NCBI GenBank assembly: GCA_963629425.1
Contig: CAVGIU010000058.1
Coordinates: 1 to 10,065, forward strand
Length of the DNA stretch: 10,065 bases
Direction of reading: 5' to 3'
DNA from: F23-B02 sp963629425
GTDB taxonomy: Bacteria > Bacillota > Clostridia > Oscillospirales > Oscillospiraceae
Within the stretch, counting starts at the first letter, position 1. Each line of letters starts with the position of its first letter. A program made the position numbers and the translations under genes. Under the pieces are notes generated by a model. The model ran no database searches. It was not told the DNA's origin and saw only the letters and a program-made list of their open reading frames with translations. This document shows, piece by piece, positions 7,213 to 10,065 of the stretch.

Positions 7213-7246
7213 AAGCGGCAGACTCTTTGTCTGCCGCTTTCTCTTT
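7213..7246 (+). terminator. Rho-independent terminator of the OCD-family gene
   Basis: Perfect 11-bp stem, AAGCGGCAGAC (7213-7223) with its complement at 7229-7239, a 5-base TCTTT loop, then TTTCTCTTT. It begins 33 bases after the stop codon. Confidence 0.85.
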
Positions 7247-7374
7247 AGAGGCGCTTTGACGCTCCTGCCGATACGCATATTGCGGTAGCCCGGTATCGAA
7301 ATACTTGCGGAAACCGTGAGGTTTCGCGTAATATGAGTGCAATGCCTGAGGGCGGTAATGCGGAGAAAACCGGA
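7247..7374. other. Non-coding gap between convergent terminators
   Basis: No convincing gene on either strand. Two small structures are visible: a 6-bp stem GAAACC/GGTTTC with a GTGA loop (7310-7325), and 6-bp arms CGATAC (7269-7274) and GTATCG (7293-7298). Neither is strong enough to call an RNA gene. Confidence 0.4.
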
Positions 7375-7411
7375 TATAACAAAAGCTCCGATGCACTGCA
7401 TCGGAGCTTTT
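7375..7411 (-). terminator. Rho-independent terminator of the PfoR-like membrane protein gene
   Basis: Perfect inverted repeat: 15-base arms AAAAGCTCCGATGCA (7381-7395) and complement (7397-7411) around a single base, so the real loop opens a few pairs. On the minus strand it starts 6 bases after the stop codon and ends in TTTT then GTTATA. Confidence 0.8.
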
Positions 7412-7417
7412 GAGGTT

Positions 7418-8524
7418 TTAATTCAGTTTCATGTCGCCGTCTTTTATCCAGCCGAGCTTGCGGCAGATCACGCCGAAGGCCCAGGCGAGGACGGCAGGGA
7501 GGACGATGGCGATGAGCGCAAGGCCGAGCCAGTCGACCGCCGTTGGAGCTATGGCCTTTGCGCCGTCCAAAAGCGCCTCGGCCGAGGGATTTGACCAGCC
7601 CGTCCACACGCCGATCGGGCCGACGAGGCCGCAGGTACCCATGCCGGAGGACACTGCCGCGCCGTTCATTTCGAGTTTGAACACGCAGGTGGCTATAGGG
7701 CCGGTCACGGCGCTGGTGGCAATGGCGGGTATCCATATCTTCGGGTTGCGCACGATGTTGCCCATTTGCAGCATCGAGGTGCCCAGTCCCTGCGAGACTA
7801 TGCCGCCCCAGCCGTTTTCCTTAAACGAAACGACCGCGAAGCCGACCATATTCGCGCAGCAGCCGGCAAGCGCCGCGCCTCCGGCGAGCCCCGTCAGGCT
7901 CAGCGCCGCGCAGATGGCCGCCGAGGATATCGGCAGCGTCAGTGCGATGCCGACGATGACCGAAACGAGCACGCCCATGACAAACGGCTGCTGCGTTGTC
8001 GCCCATTTTATGAGCGTTCCGACCGCCATTGCGCCCTTGCCGATGGGGGCTGCTATGAAGTAGGCAACGCCTACGCCTATAAGTATCGTGACGATTGGGG
8101 TCACGAGAATGTCGATCTTCGTCTCCTTCGAGACCATTTTGCCGAATTCGGCCGCGATTATCGCAACGACGTAAACGGCAAGCGGGCCGCCCGCGCCGCC
8201 CATGACATTTGTCGCGTAGCCGACGGGGATGAGCGAAAACAGCACCATCGCCGGGGCGTGCAGCGCATAGCCTATCGCCACAGCCATCGCGGGGCCGACC
8301 ATCGCCGAGGCGAATTTTCCTATCGTATAGCCCGTGCCGCCGATCTCTATAAGCTGAGCTGCGAGAAACGATATCCCCAGCTGAGTGCCGAGCGTGTCGA
8401 GTATCGTGCCGACAAGCAGGGTGCAGAACAGCCCCTGCGCCATAGCGCCGAGCGCATCTATGCCATAGCGCTTGAGGCTTACCTCGATATCCTTGCGTTT
8501 AAAAAAAGCCTTTACCTTCGACAT
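7418..8524 (-). CDS. PfoR-like / PTS EIIC_2-type multi-pass membrane protein
   Basis: A 368-residue, highly hydrophobic protein with about nine to ten predicted membrane spans, Gly- and Ala-rich throughout. It resembles the PTS_EIIC_2 family (COG3641, historically a putative toxin regulator after PfoR). Recognisable blocks are GIDALGAMAQGLFCTLLVGTIL near the N-terminus, PVGYATNVMGGAGGPLAVY, GLVGPIGVWTGW, and the C-terminal RKLGWIKDGDMKLN tail. No EIIA, EIIB, HPr or sugar-catabolic gene lies nearby, so a phosphotransferase role is unsupported here. ATG at 8524 with GAGGT 8 bases upstream. It follows pncB-niaR on the same strand but has its own promoter at 8585-8613 and a perfect inverted repeat over the expected start. 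I infer a transporter linked to niacin or NAD metabolism; sugar or other solute transport remains possible. Confidence 0.8.
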   Translation of the reverse strand: MSKVKAFFKRKDIEVSLKRYGIDALGAMAQGLFCTLLVGTILDTLGTQLGISFLAAQLIEIGGTGYTIGKFASAMVGPAMAVAIGYALHAPAMVLFSLIPVGYATNVMGGAGGPLAVYVVAIIAAEFGKMVSKETKIDILVTPIVTILIGVGVAYFIAAPIGKGAMAVGTLIKWATTQQPFVMGVLVSVIVGIALTLPISSAAICAALSLTGLAGGAALAGCCANMVGFAVVSFKENGWGGIVSQGLGTSMLQMGNIVRNPKIWIPAIATSAVTGPIATCVFKLEMNGAAVSSGMGTCGLVGPIGVWTGWSNPSAEALLDGAKAIAPTAVDWLGLALIAIVLPAVLAWAFGVICRKLGWIKDGDMKLN

Positions 8525-8551
8525 AAGCGATTACCTCATTTTGAAATAATA

Positions 8552-8584
8552 AGACCATGCACTGTCTTGACAAGTGCATGGTCT
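8552..8584. promoter_or_regulatory. Perfect 12-bp inverted repeat, candidate NiaR operator
   Basis: Arms AGACCATGCACT (8552-8563) and its exact complement (8573-8584) flank 9 bases; within the centre, TGTC (8563-8566) and GACA (8569-8572) also mirror each other. The repeat abuts the -10 (8585-8590) and covers the expected transcription start near 8578, the classic repressor position. It could instead fold as a hairpin ending niaR transcription, with a modest TATTATTT tail on the minus strand. The operator reading is preferred because transcripts from the local promoter would contain only part of the stem. Assignment to NiaR comes from gene context. Confidence 0.6.
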
Positions 8585-8613
8585 ACTTTAACGCTTATTA
8601 TCGCTTTTGTCAA
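8585..8613 (-). promoter_or_regulatory. Predicted strong promoter of the PfoR-like gene
   Basis: Minus-strand consensus -35 TTGACA (8608-8613), a 17-base spacer, and -10 TAAAGT (8585-8590), placed between niaR (stop at 8634) and the membrane-protein gene. Leader of about 54 bases. Confidence 0.65.
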
Positions 8614-8633
8614 TGAGCAATCGCGATTTTCCT

Positions 8634-9146
8634 TTACTCTTTATAGATAAAGCCCGCACCGTCCAGCTCTTTATATGCGCGCTCGAAGTGCTCGCGGTCG
8701 GGGCAGGAGAGCACGTGAAGATGTATGCCGCCGGTGAGAGTGCTCAGGGGACTTGCGCCGTGTTCGCGGCAGGAGACCATGAACTGCGAGACGTCATAGC
8801 GGCTTGACAGATGCAATGGGCCCGTCAGCTGGCCGTACAGCGGATGCTCGACGGTGACGTTAACGACTGTGCAGCCGTTATCGACCATGATGTTGAGCTC
8901 CTTTTCCATGTTCTCAAAATCATGCACGCAGGCGACGGTGTATTCCACCTGGCCGTTTGCGCGCTCCAAAAGGTAGCCGCGCGGAGTGGCAAGGATCTTC
9001 TCGCCGGAGGCGCGCAGCAGCGCGACGTCGCCGACGATTATCTGGCGGCTGACGGACAGCTCTCTTGCGAATTTCGTTGCGCTTACGGGGCGCTCGGCGC
9101 TTCTGAGTGCGAGCATGATGTACTCGCGGCGTTTTGCAGAATCCAT
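8634..9146 (-). CDS. niaR: NiaR (YrxA) niacin-responsive transcriptional repressor, HTH_11 plus 3H domain
   Basis: Cytoplasmic repressor of NAD-synthesis, niacin-salvage and niacin-uptake genes in Firmicutes and Thermotogales, acting with niacin as co-repressor. Residues 5-60 form an HTH_11 winged helix (VSATKFARELSVSRQIIVGDVALLRASG). Residues 67-165 match the 3H domain, with its conserved histidines at H75, H101 and H142/H144. By spacing, H75, E83, H142 and H144 correspond to the metal ligands I recall from the Thermotoga TM1602 structure (His79, Glu87, His144, His146), so the metal site appears intact. Length 170 is typical. ATG at 9146 with AGAGGT 7 bases upstream. It starts 5 bases after the pncB stop, so the two are co-transcribed, which supports niacin-salvage control. 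Confidence 0.93.
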   Translation of the reverse strand: MDSAKRREYIMLALRSAERPVSATKFARELSVSRQIIVGDVALLRASGEKILATPRGYLLERANGQVEYTVACVHDFENMEKELNIMVDNGCTVVNVTVEHPLYGQLTGPLHLSSRYDVSQFMVSCREHGASPLSTLTGGIHLHVLSCPDREHFERAYKELDGAGFIYKE

Positions 9147-9151
9147 TTAAA

Positions 9152-10065
9152 TTACCTCTTTGCCTTGAGCATTTCGTCCTTGAGAGCCATGAGCTTTTCG
9201 GACAGGTCGACGTAGTACTGGTGGGGGAAATCGAATCGCTTAACTTCCGGCCAAAGTGTGGATACCTCGTATGCACAGCGGCGGCGGATATCGTCGAGCG
9301 CCGGGAGCTCGTAAACGAGCTTACCGTTTTTGAATATGGGAACGAGCAGCTCCTGAGCGTTGAAATTCTCCATCGTCTTGCTCTTCCAGCGCGCCTCGGG
9401 ATCACAGATCTCAAGGGGCTTTGTGTCGTCTACGGCCTCGTCATGCATGCAGATATAATCGGCCTCTGCCATGCCGTTTTCGCGATCGAAGAAACGGTAG
9501 ACCTTTTTAAAGCCGGGATTTGTGATCTTGCCGACGTTTTCGCTTATCTTTATCTTGGGGATGATCCCGCCCTTATCGTCCTCAACGGCGCACAGCTTAT
9601 ACACGCCGCCGAAAACGGGGTCGCTTTTTGCGGTTATAAGGCGCTCGCCCACACCGAAGGAGTCGATCTTTGCGCCTTGGAGCAGAAGCTCGGTTATAAG
9701 GCGCTCGTCGAGCGAGTTTGAGACTGTGATCTTGCACTCGGGCCAGCCGGCCTCATCGAGCATTTCGCGTGCCTTGCGCGTGAGATAGGCCATATCGCCC
9801 GAGTCGAAGCGGATGCCGCACTTTGTTATGCCCAGGGGCTTTAATACCTCGTTGAACGCGCGTATTGCGTTGGGAACGCCGCTTTTGAGCGAGTTATAGG
9901 TATCGACCAGCAGAGTGGCGTTGGTCGGATAGGTCTCGCAGTAGGCCTTGAAGGCCTCGTATTCCGAGTCGAACATCTGCACCCAGGAGTGCGCCATAGT
10001 GCCGCCGGCGGGAACGCCGTAGCGCGTGTCGGAAACGGCGCAGGCCGTGCCCGCGCAGCCGCCGA
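9152..10065 (-). CDS. pncB: Nicotinate phosphoribosyltransferase (5' end outside the window)
   Basis: Converts nicotinate and PRPP to nicotinate mononucleotide, coupled to ATP hydrolysis, the first step of the Preiss-Handler NAD salvage route. The visible 303 C-terminal residues include YGVPAGGTMAHSW, whose His (codon 9989-9991) matches the phosphorylatable catalytic histidine of the family; the DTYNSLKSGVPNAI segment; GIRFDSGDMAYL; ITVSNSLDE; and GVGERLITAKSDPVFGGVYKL, the phosphate and PRPP-binding blocks of the type II PRTase barrel. The reading frame continues open past the ATG at 9995-9997 (upstream residues GGCAGTACAVSDTRYGVPAG), so that methionine is internal. From the usual length of this clostridial type (about 470-490), roughly a third of the protein lies beyond the right edge. 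It is followed by niaR after 5 bases. Confidence 0.95.
   Translation of the reverse strand, partial: GGCAGTACAVSDTRYGVPAGGTMAHSWVQMFDSEYEAFKAYCETYPTNATLLVDTYNSLKSGVPNAIRAFNEVLKPLGITKCGIRFDSGDMAYLTRKAREMLDEAGWPECKITVSNSLDERLITELLLQGAKIDSFGVGERLITAKSDPVFGGVYKLCAVEDDKGGIIPKIKISENVGKITNPGFKKVYRFFDRENGMAEADYICMHDEAVDDTKPLEICDPEARWKSKTMENFNAQELLVPIFKNGKLVYELPALDDIRRRCAYEVSTLWPEVKRFDFPHQYYVDLSEKLMALKDEMLKAKR

Noticed and set aside
7247..7374. A small RNA or riboswitch between the two convergent terminators
   Set aside because: Only two 6-bp stems are visible, no promoter is evident, and a riboswitch makes no sense downstream of both genes.
8552..8584. The 12-bp inverted repeat as a simple terminator of niaR
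   Set aside because: Possible, but the T tract is poor (TATTATTT) and a near-consensus promoter sits between niaR and the repeat, so an operator explains its position better.
7766..8650. A 294-codon plus-strand open frame opposite the PfoR-like gene and the promoter/palindrome region
   Set aside because: The product is rich in Arg, Ala, Asp and His without any motif, lacks a Shine-Dalgarno, and runs antisense to a well-supported membrane protein.
9995..9997. The ATG here as the start of the nicotinate phosphoribosyltransferase gene
   Set aside because: It is the Met of the GGTMAHSW catalytic block, and the frame stays open with conserved-looking residues to the window edge, so the gene starts outside.

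Overview
The window looks like chromosomal DNA of a moderately GC-rich anaerobic Firmicute, probably a gut-type Clostridia (Oscillospirales-like). This rests on the clostridial-type protein families (TupA-like ATP-grasp, CDP-glycerol transferase, NiaR with a 3H domain, COG3641/PfoR-like membrane protein), strong purine-rich ribosome binding sites and AT-rich intergenic promoters between GC-rich genes. It is an inference from gene content; no rRNA or tRNA is present to confirm it. I see no mobile element, CRISPR array or tRNA, and every gene appears intact apart from the last, which runs off the right edge.

Layout. (1) 3-1214 (-) is a CDP-glycerol glycerophosphotransferase-like gene. It is divergent, across a 211-bp two-promoter region, from (2) a rightward operon at 1426-4817. 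That operon holds a protein with two tandem TupA-like ATP-grasp domains, then moaA (joined by a 4-base ATGA stop/start overlap), then a MOSC-domain gene 3 bp further on. It ends in a long, probably bidirectional terminator at 4823-4863. (3) An AraC-family regulator (4889-5743, -) is divergent from an ornithine cyclodeaminase/mu-crystallin-family dehydrogenase (6026-7180, +). The 282-bp gap between them carries one promoter in each direction and a compact set of direct and inverted repeats. (4) The right third is read leftward: pncB (nicotinate phosphoribosyltransferase, 5' end outside the window), then niaR (niacin-responsive repressor) 5 bp later, then a PfoR/EIIC_2-type multi-pass membrane protein with its own promoter.

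How they fit. The leftmost genes look like the edge of a cell-surface polymer locus. moaA and the MOSC gene belong to molybdenum cofactor metabolism, and their translational coupling to a surface-polymer ATP-grasp gene is unexpected. The AraC regulator probably controls the divergent dehydrogenase. The most interesting point is in the NAD-salvage block. The membrane-protein gene beside pncB-niaR has a near-consensus promoter directly followed by a perfect 12-bp inverted repeat covering the expected transcription start. That is where a repressor operator would sit, so the orphan membrane protein may be a NiaR-controlled niacin (or related) transporter rather than a sugar PTS component.
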